The notes under the pieces are model-generated. The model worked only from the letters and a program-made list of their open reading frames with translations. It ran no database searches and was not told where the DNA came from. 44,877 bases of DNA from an uncultured Lachnospiraceae bacterium. Lineage in GTDB: Bacteria > Bacillota > Clostridia > Lachnospirales > Lachnospiraceae. Each line of letters starts with the position of its first letter. Within the stretch, counting starts at the first letter, position 1. The stretch is taken from the NCBI GenBank assembly GCA_947623805.1, contig CANQHZ010000022.1, positions 1-44,877 of the forward strand. Direction: 5' to 3'. A program made the translations under genes and the position numbers. Below are positions 8,078 to 15,623 of the stretch, in pieces.

Positions 8078-8755
8078 TTAATCCTCTATCAGCCTCAATC
8101 CCGCAGTATCAGTCACGGGCAATGAAAACACTATCGCCTGGGCTTTGCTCTCCGTGCCGACGCGTTCCATTACGGCTTTCATTATGCTGTTTTTCTGTTC
8201 TGTCCTTGTCACTATGAATATCATTTCTTTTTCGGCGGCAAGCGATACGCCTAGGAATTTTTCGGCGTGTTCCATGCCTGTGCCTTTTGCCTGCAGCACT
8301 GTGCCGCCGTATGCGCCTGCTTCTCTTGCGGCGTCCATTACTAGCTCGATGTAGCCTCGGTTTGCGATAACTATTACTAAATCGTGTGTGGTGTCTTTCA
8401 AGACTGATTCCTCCTCTTTCTGATATTCGTCTTTGGCGAGTAGAAACTGCAGGGTTTTTTTGCCGCCGATGCTGCTTAGCGGTATGATGAAGGCGATGCC
8501 GCCTCCTGGGGCGTCTATTTTCATTTTTCTGCGGAGTTCTTTTTTTAGCGACTGCCAGTCTTCTTCTTCCTGTACGGAGAATATTACGGTTTTTTCCGTG
8601 GCTTCCAGTCCTAGGTAGTCTAGCATGTCGCCGCGCGCTGTGCCTGCGCCTAGGGTGGTGAAGGTTACGGAAAGGCCGTTTTCTTTGTAGAGTTTTTCGT
8701 ATTTTGAGCCGTTTTTTCTGTCTACTATGGTGGTGGTGAGGTATAATTTTCCCAT
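8078..8755 (-). CDS. Tandem P-II-like regulatory protein
   Basis: A 225-aa soluble protein made of two P-II-like halves (about 1-110 and 120-225). Each half has a beta-alpha-beta start, a G-rich loop and a conserved-looking core: LGAGTARGDMLDYLG ... KTVIFSV in the first, AKGTGMEHAEKFLG ... EMIFIVT in the second. Classic GlnB/GlnK is a trimer of about 112-aa subunits that binds ATP/ADP and 2-oxoglutarate and controls transporters or enzymes; a fused pair is a variant. The canonical uridylylation tyrosine loop is not evident. Next upstream in the same orientation is a DUF1538 membrane protein, and my recollection is that DUF1538 and P-II-like genes are often neighbours, so this protein may gate that transporter (inference). 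The 372-bp gap between them contains a structured repeat. Confidence 0.78.
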   Translation of the reverse strand: MGKLYLTTTIVDRKNGSKYEKLYKENGLSVTFTTLGAGTARGDMLDYLGLEATEKTVIFSVQEEEDWQSLKKELRRKMKIDAPGGGIAFIIPLSSIGGKKTLQFLLAKDEYQKEEESVLKDTTHDLVIVIANRGYIELVMDAAREAGAYGGTVLQAKGTGMEHAEKFLGVSLAAEKEMIFIVTRTEQKNSIMKAVMERVGTESKAQAIVFSLPVTDTAGLRLIED

Positions 8756-9127
8756 GTGGTGGTGTTCCCTTTCTTTATAATGATTGGCTTTTGTTAGGAG
8801 TGATTTGTGTTATTCTGTCAGTCCGCCCGATAGTGGAAATATATCCCATTCAGACCCGCTTGCGCTTAGTGGAAAGCGTAGCGGTACTAAGCTCAACCGC
8901 GCTGTAAAAGGAGCTACGCTTTTACAGCTTGTTTCGCTAAGTACCGACGCTTCCCAAAGGTCTTCATGGGATATATTTCCACTCTCGGGCTATGTTTTCG
9001 TAACATTCAGTTTTTAAAAGATAAATCGCCAAACAGTTAATTTATATATTGCAAACTGTAGTTAAGCAATTTCACGCTTAGGCTATGTTTCGTAGAAAAT
9101 AGTTTGCAGATACAAAAACATTATAGG
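8756..9127. other. Intergenic region between the DUF1538 and P-II-like genes
   Basis: 372 bp with no credible reading frame. It holds the 164-bp inverted-repeat element (8826-8989) and, between it and the DUF1538 stop, an AT-rich stretch with a direct repeat GGCTATGTT(T)TCGTA at 8988-9002 and 9081-9094. No clear promoter or simple U-tract terminator was seen. Confidence 0.7.
8826..8989. repeat. 164-bp nested inverted-repeat element (possible structured RNA or MITE-like repeat)
   Basis: Outer 24-bp arms (8826-8849 and 8966-8989) are complementary with one mismatch. Inside are GCTTAGT/ACTAAGC (8864-8870 / 8886-8892), a perfect 10-bp hairpin GCTGTAAAAG/CTTTTACAGC (8901-8910 / 8919-8928), and a perfect 10-bp pairing AAAGCGTAGC/GCTACGCTTT (8873-8882 / 8913-8922) that overlaps the previous helix and excludes it. 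A diverged part copy lies at 10708-10752. No transposase is present. Confidence 0.75.
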
Positions 9128-10663
9128 CTACAACTCGATGATCTCCATATCGCCAAATGCTTCCAGCGTGACGCGCTCCCCTTCGAGGATGCCTTTGTGG
9201 AGTCTGTTTTCTTTTAGCCTGAATACCAGTCCCATGATTTGGATTGTGATGAGGGGCGTCATTGCTACCATGGCTACTACACCGAAGGCGTCTGTGATGA
9301 TGTTTCCTCCCATTACCTCGCAGGCGCCCATTGCGAAGGGGAGGAGGAAGGTTGCGGTCATGGGGCCTGACGCTACGCCGCCTGAGTCGAATGCTATGGC
9401 GGTAAATATTTTGGGCACGAAAAAGCTTAGTATGATTGCGATGGCATAGCCTGGGACTATGAACCACATAACGGATATGCCTGTGACTACCCTGAGCATT
9501 GCTATTCCCACTGAAAACGCAACGCCGATTGACAGGCTGAGTCCCATGGACTTGGCGGAGATTGCGCCTGATGTCATTTCCTCTACCTGGCGCGTGAGCA
9601 CGAACACGGCGGGCTCGGCGAGGACTATGAAGTAGCCTATGATCATTCCGATGGGTATGATTATCCAGTAATACGGAAGTCCCGCTATTGTCTGTCCCAG
9701 ATAATTTCCCGCGGGCATAAAGCCTACGTTTACTCCTGTCAGAAACAGCACCAGTCCTACATATGTGTAGCCTAGTCCTATCGCTATCTTTATCAGTGCT
9801 TTTTTATTTATGTCTCTGGAAACAAGCTGGAATATGCCGAAAAACAGCACGATTGGCAGCAGCGAAACCGCCATTTCTTTCATATATGTAGGAAAGCCTG
9901 ACGAGAAAAGCCGCCAGAGCTCCACTGTATTGTCGATAACGGGAATTGCCTCGGACACGCTCTGCGTCTGGCTTGGGTGGTAAATCATTCCGAGGAGCAG
10001 CACCGCTATAATCGGCCCTACCGAGCAAAGCGATACCAGACCGAAGCTGTCGTCTGCGGCGTGTTTATCGCTTCGTATTGAAGATATGCCGACGCCGAGC
10101 GCCATGATAAATGGCACTGTCATAGGCCCTGTCGTGACGCCGCCTGAGTCGAATGCCACGGCGAGAAAATCAGCGGGGACAAACAGTGTCATGATAAATA
10201 CTATGGCGTAAAAGACAATGAGCATATTCGGCAGCGATATTGCAAAGAGCATACGCAGCAAAGCAAACACGAGAAACACGCCTACGCCTGCGGCTACCGC
10301 AAGTATTATTATGATATTCGGTATTGACGGCACTTGCTGTGCCAAAACCTGAAGATCGGGTTCTGATATGGTGATTATCATTCCCATCACGAAGCTGATC
10401 AATATCATGAGTGGCACATTTTTTGTCTTTGTCATTGTCGTGCCTACGCGCTCGCCCATCTGCGTCATGGACAGCTCCACGCCGAATGAAAAAAGGAGCA
10501 TTCCAATTATGAGCAGCACTGCGCCTATTAAGAAGGTCATTAATATGCTTGGCGAAATGGGGGCTATAGTAAAGCACAAAAGCAGCACTATCGCCAGAAT
10601 CGGGAATACTGCCTTTAGGGTTTCATTAAATTTTTCCTTTAGTTTATTTCCGCTGACATGCAC
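9128..10663 (-). CDS. DUF1538 multi-pass membrane protein, internally duplicated (putative transporter)
   Basis: A 511-aa hydrophobic protein with about a dozen membrane segments. It has two homologous halves marked by AFDSGGVTTGPMTVPFIMALG in the first and AFDSGGVASGPMTATFLLPFA in the second. This is the DUF1538 signature as I know it; no substrate is established. Glycine-rich re-entrant-looking motifs repeated in both halves suggest an inverted-repeat transporter fold. The start is GTG 10663 with GGAGG 13 nt upstream, slightly long. A P-II-like gene follows downstream and is the likely regulator. A part copy of the inverted-repeat element lies just upstream. Confidence 0.85.
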   Translation of the reverse strand: MHVSGNKLKEKFNETLKAVFPILAIVLLLCFTIAPISPSILMTFLIGAVLLIIGMLLFSFGVELSMTQMGERVGTTMTKTKNVPLMILISFVMGMIITISEPDLQVLAQQVPSIPNIIIILAVAAGVGVFLVFALLRMLFAISLPNMLIVFYAIVFIMTLFVPADFLAVAFDSGGVTTGPMTVPFIMALGVGISSIRSDKHAADDSFGLVSLCSVGPIIAVLLLGMIYHPSQTQSVSEAIPVIDNTVELWRLFSSGFPTYMKEMAVSLLPIVLFFGIFQLVSRDINKKALIKIAIGLGYTYVGLVLFLTGVNVGFMPAGNYLGQTIAGLPYYWIIIPIGMIIGYFIVLAEPAVFVLTRQVEEMTSGAISAKSMGLSLSIGVAFSVGIAMLRVVTGISVMWFIVPGYAIAIILSFFVPKIFTAIAFDSGGVASGPMTATFLLPFAMGACEVMGGNIITDAFGVVAMVAMTPLITIQIMGLVFRLKENRLHKGILEGERVTLEAFGDMEIIEL

Positions 10664-10707
10664 GATACCAAACGTCCCTCCTTATTAAATCCATATTATT
10701 ATTTTAT

Positions 10708-10752
10708 CTAAGTGCCAACACTTCCCAAAAAACTTCATGAGTTATATGTCTC
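10708..10752. repeat. Diverged partial copy of the 8.8-9.0 kb element
   Basis: Aligns without gaps to 8937-8981: CTAAGTGCCAACACTTCCC here against CTAAGTACCGACGCTTCCC there, with the shared CTTCATG block further on. Changes in this copy create a small AAGTG-CCAA-CACTT hairpin. It lies just after the methyltransferase stop and before the DUF1538 gene on the minus strand. Confidence 0.55.
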
Positions 10753-10755
10753 TGC

Positions 10756-11589
10756 TCATACCGCATATGCCTTGCCACACCGCAGAATATCAACCGTATG
10801 CGCACCCGCCCCGATTAGATCCTGGCGCTCGCAGACTGAAAGCTGGTATTGTATGAAAAGCTCAAATTCCTCGTCTGAAAGCTGGTTTAAAAACGGCCTG
10901 ATATAATTTGCCGCTCCGTCGGGCGAAATTATCTTTATCCGCTCTAACCCTGCCGCCGCATTGAGCGCGTCTATGTCCTCTATGCGCACATAATCGTAAA
11001 GCTCTTTAGGCTCTGAAACTGTATGAAAATCAGATGTCAGGCGGTTTTGGGACATACATTCAAGTATATGCCTTTCCTTAAACGCATATGTTATCACGCT
11101 GTATTCGTTCATACAATACGCGGCAATGATTACGCCGCCTGGCTTTGTGACGCGCTTTGCCTCGTTTAAGGCGCAAAGCTTATCCTCGGCGGAAAAAAGA
11201 TGGTACATAGGGCCAAAAAGGAGCGTGACATCAAAGCAGCCGCTTTCAAGCCTTTTAAGCCTGAGGGCGTTGCCCTGAAACGCCTTTACCTTGTCTGATT
11301 TTTGCTTTAATATGCCGAGATTGTATTTCACAAGCTCTACGGCTGTCACGTCATAGCCCTCCTCCGCAAGCGCTATGCTGTAGCGGCCTGTGCCTGCGCC
11401 TATGTCCAGCACCTTGATTTCTGATTTTTCGCGTTTTGCGCTTTGCCCCGCACTGTCATCTGCGGCTTCACATTCGGCAAGATATTTATGAATATATTCC
11501 ATTGAGACGCGGTACTCTACCTGTCCGTGGCGCGAACCGAGGCGCTTCTCCTCGCTGAATTTGTTGTAGTATTCCTCAAGCTCTGTCAT
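10756..11589 (-). CDS. Class I SAM-dependent methyltransferase
   Basis: A 277-aa protein with a Rossmann methyltransferase core: motif I VLDIGAGTGRYS near residue 60, motif II acidic VTAVELV, then CFDVTLLFGPMYHLF and RVTKPGGVIIAAY. This is a Methyltransf_11/25-type enzyme; the substrate is unknown. An approximately 55-residue N-terminal region with YYNKFSEEKRLGSRHGQVEY precedes it. It begins directly after the stop of the YczE-like gene (TAAATG), so it is translationally coupled and is the last gene of the htrA-clpX operon. A real terminator was not found, only the weak hairpin of the repeat copy below it. Confidence 0.85.
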   Translation of the reverse strand: MTELEEYYNKFSEEKRLGSRHGQVEYRVSMEYIHKYLAECEAADDSAGQSAKREKSEIKVLDIGAGTGRYSIALAEEGYDVTAVELVKYNLGILKQKSDKVKAFQGNALRLKRLESGCFDVTLLFGPMYHLFSAEDKLCALNEAKRVTKPGGVIIAAYCMNEYSVITYAFKERHILECMSQNRLTSDFHTVSEPKELYDYVRIEDIDALNAAAGLERIKIISPDGAANYIRPFLNQLSDEEFELFIQYQLSVCERQDLIGAGAHTVDILRCGKAYAV

Positions 11590-12240
11590 TTACGCGATAA
11601 GCACCTCCATCTTTTTCTGCACCCATGTAATAACAGGACCGAGAAAAAACGCTACGGCAATCGTGACTATGCCGACATCGCCTCCAAGCGCAAAACCGCC
11701 TATCATAAACGCCACATCCCAAAGTATGCGCACTGTCTTAAATGAAAAGCGCTTTACATAGCCTGATATGATAAACGGCAGGGCATCATAAGGCGAGGAG
11801 CCAAGTCCCGCGCACATATATGCCGCCGCTCCAATCAAAAACACGGCAAGCGTCGGCAGCAGAACCACGTACCTCACGGTTGTAATTTCAAAAAAGCCAT
11901 CAGGCAGCGCATGCGCCCAAAGCCACTGGAAAAAATCCGATATATAGCCCAAAAAGAGCATATTTCCGACAGTTCCAAAGCCTATTTTGCTGATGTCGAG
12001 CTTTATTACAAACGCGAAGGTCACAAGATGGCACAAAAGCTGGCAGGTGCCAAAGCTAAACGGCAGATGCTTTTCCACGCCCTGCGTAAAGCATGAGCAG
12101 GGATCAGTGCCAAAGCTGAGCAGACGCAGAATCGAAAGCCCAAATCCCATCGCCGCTACCCCCGCCATCATCAATGCCATCCGCTTTTTAAATTTTGGAG
12201 GGCGCTCAAAGCATTTTAGCTCCTTTATATTAAAACTCAT
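11590..12240 (-). CDS. YczE/YyaS/YitT-family integral membrane protein
   Basis: A 216-aa protein with about five or six hydrophobic segments. The family features FGLSILRLLSFGTDPCSCF near the N-terminus and GLGSSPYDALPFIIS in the second half are recognisable as the paired glycine-rich repeats of this family. Function is not established; some relatives sit near regulators or transport genes. Its ATG overlaps the end of the clpX coding region by 11 bp and its stop abuts the methyltransferase start, so three genes are tightly coupled. Confidence 0.8.
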   Translation of the reverse strand: MSFNIKELKCFERPPKFKKRMALMMAGVAAMGFGLSILRLLSFGTDPCSCFTQGVEKHLPFSFGTCQLLCHLVTFAFVIKLDISKIGFGTVGNMLFLGYISDFFQWLWAHALPDGFFEITTVRYVVLLPTLAVFLIGAAAYMCAGLGSSPYDALPFIISGYVKRFSFKTVRILWDVAFMIGGFALGGDVGIVTIAVAFFLGPVITWVQKKMEVLIA

Positions 12241-13828
12241 AGAAATTGTACTCCTTGGGTTTTTCAGGCTCAGGCTTGGGCGGCTCGGGCTTTTGTTCTA
12301 GCTTTTGCGCCTCATCATTTACCTGCCCGCTTTTATGCGGCTTCTCGCTTCTTATCTCAATAATCGGTCCGCCCGTGCCATTTATGTAGTCGCCTGTAAT
12401 AGTCACTTCGCCTATATTGTCGTCTTTGGGAATTTCATACATTATGTCGAGCATAAATTCCTCGATAATGGCGCGCAGCGCACGCGCCCCCGTATCGCGC
12501 TCCATAGCCTTATCCGCTATCGCCAAAAGTGCGCTATCGTCAAATACAAGCTTTACCTCATCAAGCTCCAGAAGCTTTTGGTACTGCTTTAAAATGGCGT
12601 TTTTCGGCTCCTTCAAAATCTTTACATAACTCTCCTTTGTAAGGCTGTCCATCGGGCATATAATCGGAAGACGTCCGATAAATTCGGGAATCATGCCAAA
12701 TTTTCTGATGTCCTCCACGGTTACTTTCTTGAGAATGTTTTTTTCCTTGTCAAATGCATCCTTTAACTCGGCGTTAAAGCCTATAGATGACTGTTTCGTG
12801 AGGCGCTGCTTGATTATCTCCTCCAAATCAGGAAAAGCGCCGCCGCATATAAAGAGTATATTTCTTGTGTTTATCGTGGTGAGCGGCACCATAGCGTTTT
12901 TGCTGTTTGCGCCGACGGGCACTTCCACGTCAGCGCCCTCGAGAAGCTTTAGCATACCTTGCTGCACTGACTCGCCGCTCACATCGCGCGATGTCGTGTT
13001 CTTCTTTTTGGCAATCTTGTCTATCTCGTCGATAAAAACTATGCCTTGCTCCGCTCTTTCCACGTCATTTTCCGCAGCGGCGAGAAGCTTAGAGATTACA
13101 GATTCAATATCGTCGCCTATGTAACCTGCCTCCGTGAGCGATGTCGCGTCCGCTATCGCAAGGGGCACATCTAAAAGCCTTGCAAGCGTTTTTACCATAT
13201 ATGTCTTGCCGCAGCCCGTAGGACCAAGCAGTAGAATATTTGATTTTTCTATTTCTATGTCGTCCATCGTACCTGTGGCAACGCGCTTATAATGATTATA
13301 TACGGCAACAGAGATTACCTTTTTGGCATAATCCTGCCCTACCACATAATCATCAAGCTGCGCCTTTATCTTATGCGGCGCAGGCAGATTGTTTATGTTG
13401 AAAACCGCCTCGTCCTTTTTTTCTTTCGTTTTTTTCTTTTTAAGCTTCTGGCGGTTTGGTATGCCGCCATCACCCTGCAAATCCGCTATATTCACAAAGC
13501 TTATGTTTGGGAAACGCCTTTTGGGATTTTTCTCCTTGTCAAAAAAGTCCGACGTGTTGTTTAACATTCCCTGATAGTCAAACTGGCTCACGGTATCCAT
13601 GGTCTTATGCATGCAGTCCGAGCATATGGAGATGTGGTTAGGCAGCTTGAACATTTTGCCTGTCTTGCTCTCCGGACGGCGGCATATAAAGCATACATCT
13701 TCATATTCGCTCTCTTTTTCAGAGCCGTAATCCTCACTGCCCGCATTGCCCTTACCGCTCGCATTGTCTGTAGTACCGCTTTCGTCAATATCCAAAATCT
13801 CTAAATCATCATTTCTGTTTTCCGCCAT
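12230..13828 (-). CDS. clpX: ClpX-type AAA+ unfoldase with extended N-terminus
   Basis: A 532-aa protein. A C4 zinc finger (Cys46, Cys49, Cys69, Cys72) is followed by an AAA+ module: PAPHKIKAQLDDYVVGQ near 149, Walker A GPTGCGKT near 202, pore loop GYIGD near 235, Walker B IVFIDEID near 263, and the ClpP-binding IGF loop at 349-351. ClpX unfolds substrates and passes them to ClpP. Canonical ClpX is about 420 aa; here there are about 45 extra acidic residues before the zinc finger, about 60 Lys-rich residues between finger and AAA+, and a Pro/Glu/Lys-rich tail. It may be a second, specialised ClpX. ATG 13828 has GGAGG 5 nt before it; the longer upstream start has none. It sits 53 bp after htrA, which suggests joint work in protein quality control. 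Confidence 0.9.
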   Translation of the reverse strand: MAENRNDDLEILDIDESGTTDNASGKGNAGSEDYGSEKESEYEDVCFICRRPESKTGKMFKLPNHISICSDCMHKTMDTVSQFDYQGMLNNTSDFFDKEKNPKRRFPNISFVNIADLQGDGGIPNRQKLKKKKTKEKKDEAVFNINNLPAPHKIKAQLDDYVVGQDYAKKVISVAVYNHYKRVATGTMDDIEIEKSNILLLGPTGCGKTYMVKTLARLLDVPLAIADATSLTEAGYIGDDIESVISKLLAAAENDVERAEQGIVFIDEIDKIAKKKNTTSRDVSGESVQQGMLKLLEGADVEVPVGANSKNAMVPLTTINTRNILFICGGAFPDLEEIIKQRLTKQSSIGFNAELKDAFDKEKNILKKVTVEDIRKFGMIPEFIGRLPIICPMDSLTKESYVKILKEPKNAILKQYQKLLELDEVKLVFDDSALLAIADKAMERDTGARALRAIIEEFMLDIMYEIPKDDNIGEVTITGDYINGTGGPIIEIRSEKPHKSGQVNDEAQKLEQKPEPPKPEPEKPKEYNFYEF

Positions 13829-13881
13829 ATTTTCCTCCATGCCACCCAAAGGCAGCTCAAATATCAGTAACAAATCTCAAA

Positions 13882-15396
13882 CTATTCCGTTTTCACTCCA
13901 AGCGTGACATCCAGGATTTTTTCGCTGTACTGCCCGTTGGCAAAACGCTCTATGGTCACTTCCGTTTCTGTACCTGCAGCATAGTATTCAAGGAGATTTT
14001 GAAGCCCCTGCATTTTCTTTACAGGCTCACCGTCCATCTTTGTAATGATATCGCCCTTTGTGATGCCCGCATTATCCGCCGCCGAATTATCCACTACGCT
14101 TTTAACAAAGACACCCTCCGGCATATCATAATTTCCCATCGCGTCTTCTGTCACGTCAACACCTGATATGCCAAGGAAACCGCGCTGCGATTCCTCCACT
14201 TTTTTGCGCGTTTCAAGCTTTACAAGCTCATCTATCACAGGCTTTGCGCTTGAAATAGGGATTGCATAGCCCATGCCCTCTATCACATAATCGGCTATTT
14301 TGCTTGAATTGATGCCTATTACCTCACCCCTTGAATTTAACAGCGCGCCGCCCGAGCTGCCTGGATTTATGGCTGCGTCTGTCTGTATGAGGCGTCCCTG
14401 GCTGTATCCGCTGGTATCATCCTGTATCTCTCTGTCAAGCGCGCTTATCACGCCTGTAGTAACCGACTGCCCGTAACCGAGTGAATTGCCTATCGCTATG
14501 GCGGGCTCGCCTACTTCAAGCTTGTCGGAGTCGCCGAGCACGGCTATGGCAATCGAATCAATTGTGTCATCAGCTATCTCATCAATAAACACGCTTACTA
14601 CCGCCAAGTCATTTTCAGGCGATGTGCCTTTTATGTACGCTGTCACCTCGCTCGAATCAATAAACTGCACGGAAAGTCCGAGGCTGTCCTCCACCACATG
14701 ATAATTGGTCGCTATCAGAAGTTCTTCGTCATTCTGCCCTATTATAATGCCTGATGCATTTGTCTCGCCCTCTACCATCTCGTCATACCAGTAATCGTAT
14801 TGCATAGATTCATTTGTAATGGACACTACACACGGCATAGCTGCCTTAACCACGGCAGTCACATCAGAAACCACTGTTGAGGCAACCGGAGCATCGGAAA
14901 CCGTTTCTGCACTGTCCGTCGACCTTCTCTCGACTGCGGCGGGTTTTACTACATCGCTCTGCTCATCCGAATTTTCTATCGGCGTTTCCTCAGTTTCCGT
15001 TTCCTTTGCCTTATCATCAGCGGCTGTATCAGTTTGGACGCTGTCCTGTCTGTCGTTAAAACGTGGTTTCTGCTCTATGCTATGCTCCGTCGTTTCTTCT
15101 GTATCAGGGACACTTTCCGACTGCGCGTTTTCACCTGTTTGCGCCGCCTCATTTTCTTCTTTTACCGTTTCATCGAGCGCGTTTTCCTGTCCGTCCTGCA
15201 TAGACGCCGTTTCCTTGGCAGCGTCGCTATCACCAAACGCCCTAAATCCTGTTATATTTCCCTTTTCATCAAAGTCTACATATCGAAACGCGGCATAAAC
15301 TCCTCCTATCGAATATGTAACCATCAAAACCGCACCGCCGACCGCCGCAACAGCCGTAACAAAGCCCGAGGGCTTTTTCTTTTTTTTGTCGCCCAT
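13882..15396 (-). CDS. htrA: Membrane-anchored HtrA/DegP-like S1C serine protease with PDZ domain
   Basis: A 504-aa protein: Lys-rich cytoplasmic start, one membrane segment (about 12-36), an acidic Thr/Glu/Ser-rich linker (about 55-175), a trypsin-like domain and a C-terminal PDZ (about 400-495, SAADNAGITKGDIITKMDGE). The catalytic triad is visible as His233 (TNYHVV), Asp263 (ENDLAVV) and Ser348 (NPGSSGGAL, where GNSGG is more common). HtrA proteases degrade or chaperone misfolded exported proteins outside the membrane. GGAGG lies 7 nt before ATG 15396. It is first in the operon with clpX, yczE and the methyltransferase, behind a strong sigma-A-like promoter. Confidence 0.92.
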   Translation of the reverse strand: MGDKKKKKPSGFVTAVAAVGGAVLMVTYSIGGVYAAFRYVDFDEKGNITGFRAFGDSDAAKETASMQDGQENALDETVKEENEAAQTGENAQSESVPDTEETTEHSIEQKPRFNDRQDSVQTDTAADDKAKETETEETPIENSDEQSDVVKPAAVERRSTDSAETVSDAPVASTVVSDVTAVVKAAMPCVVSITNESMQYDYWYDEMVEGETNASGIIIGQNDEELLIATNYHVVEDSLGLSVQFIDSSEVTAYIKGTSPENDLAVVSVFIDEIADDTIDSIAIAVLGDSDKLEVGEPAIAIGNSLGYGQSVTTGVISALDREIQDDTSGYSQGRLIQTDAAINPGSSGGALLNSRGEVIGINSSKIADYVIEGMGYAIPISSAKPVIDELVKLETRKKVEESQRGFLGISGVDVTEDAMGNYDMPEGVFVKSVVDNSAADNAGITKGDIITKMDGEPVKKMQGLQNLLEYYAAGTETEVTIERFANGQYSEKILDVTLGVKTE

Positions 15397-15442
15397 GTGA
15401 ATACCTCCATCACTATCAAAACATTCCCGACCATCTTAAAAC

Positions 15443-15470
15443 AGTATACCATAAATCTATATAATTTCAA
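15443..15470 (-). promoter_or_regulatory. Promoter of the htrA-clpX operon
   Basis: TTGAAA -35 (15465-15470), 16-bp spacer, TATACT -10 (15443-15448) with an extended TGG before it, on the minus strand. The rest of the 227-bp divergent region is AT-rich; no convincing promoter for the plus-strand GGDEF gene was picked. Confidence 0.7.
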
Positions 15471-15623
15471 ACATTTTGAGCTGCCTAATTTTGCATCTTG
15501 CCTTTTTATATATTATTTATAATTCCTTAACTTATTTTTAAAAAATCAGTGACGCGCAGAAGAAAACATGATAAAATAATGTTGATAATACGTTAAAGTT
15601 TTAACTGCGATGAGGTACGCATA

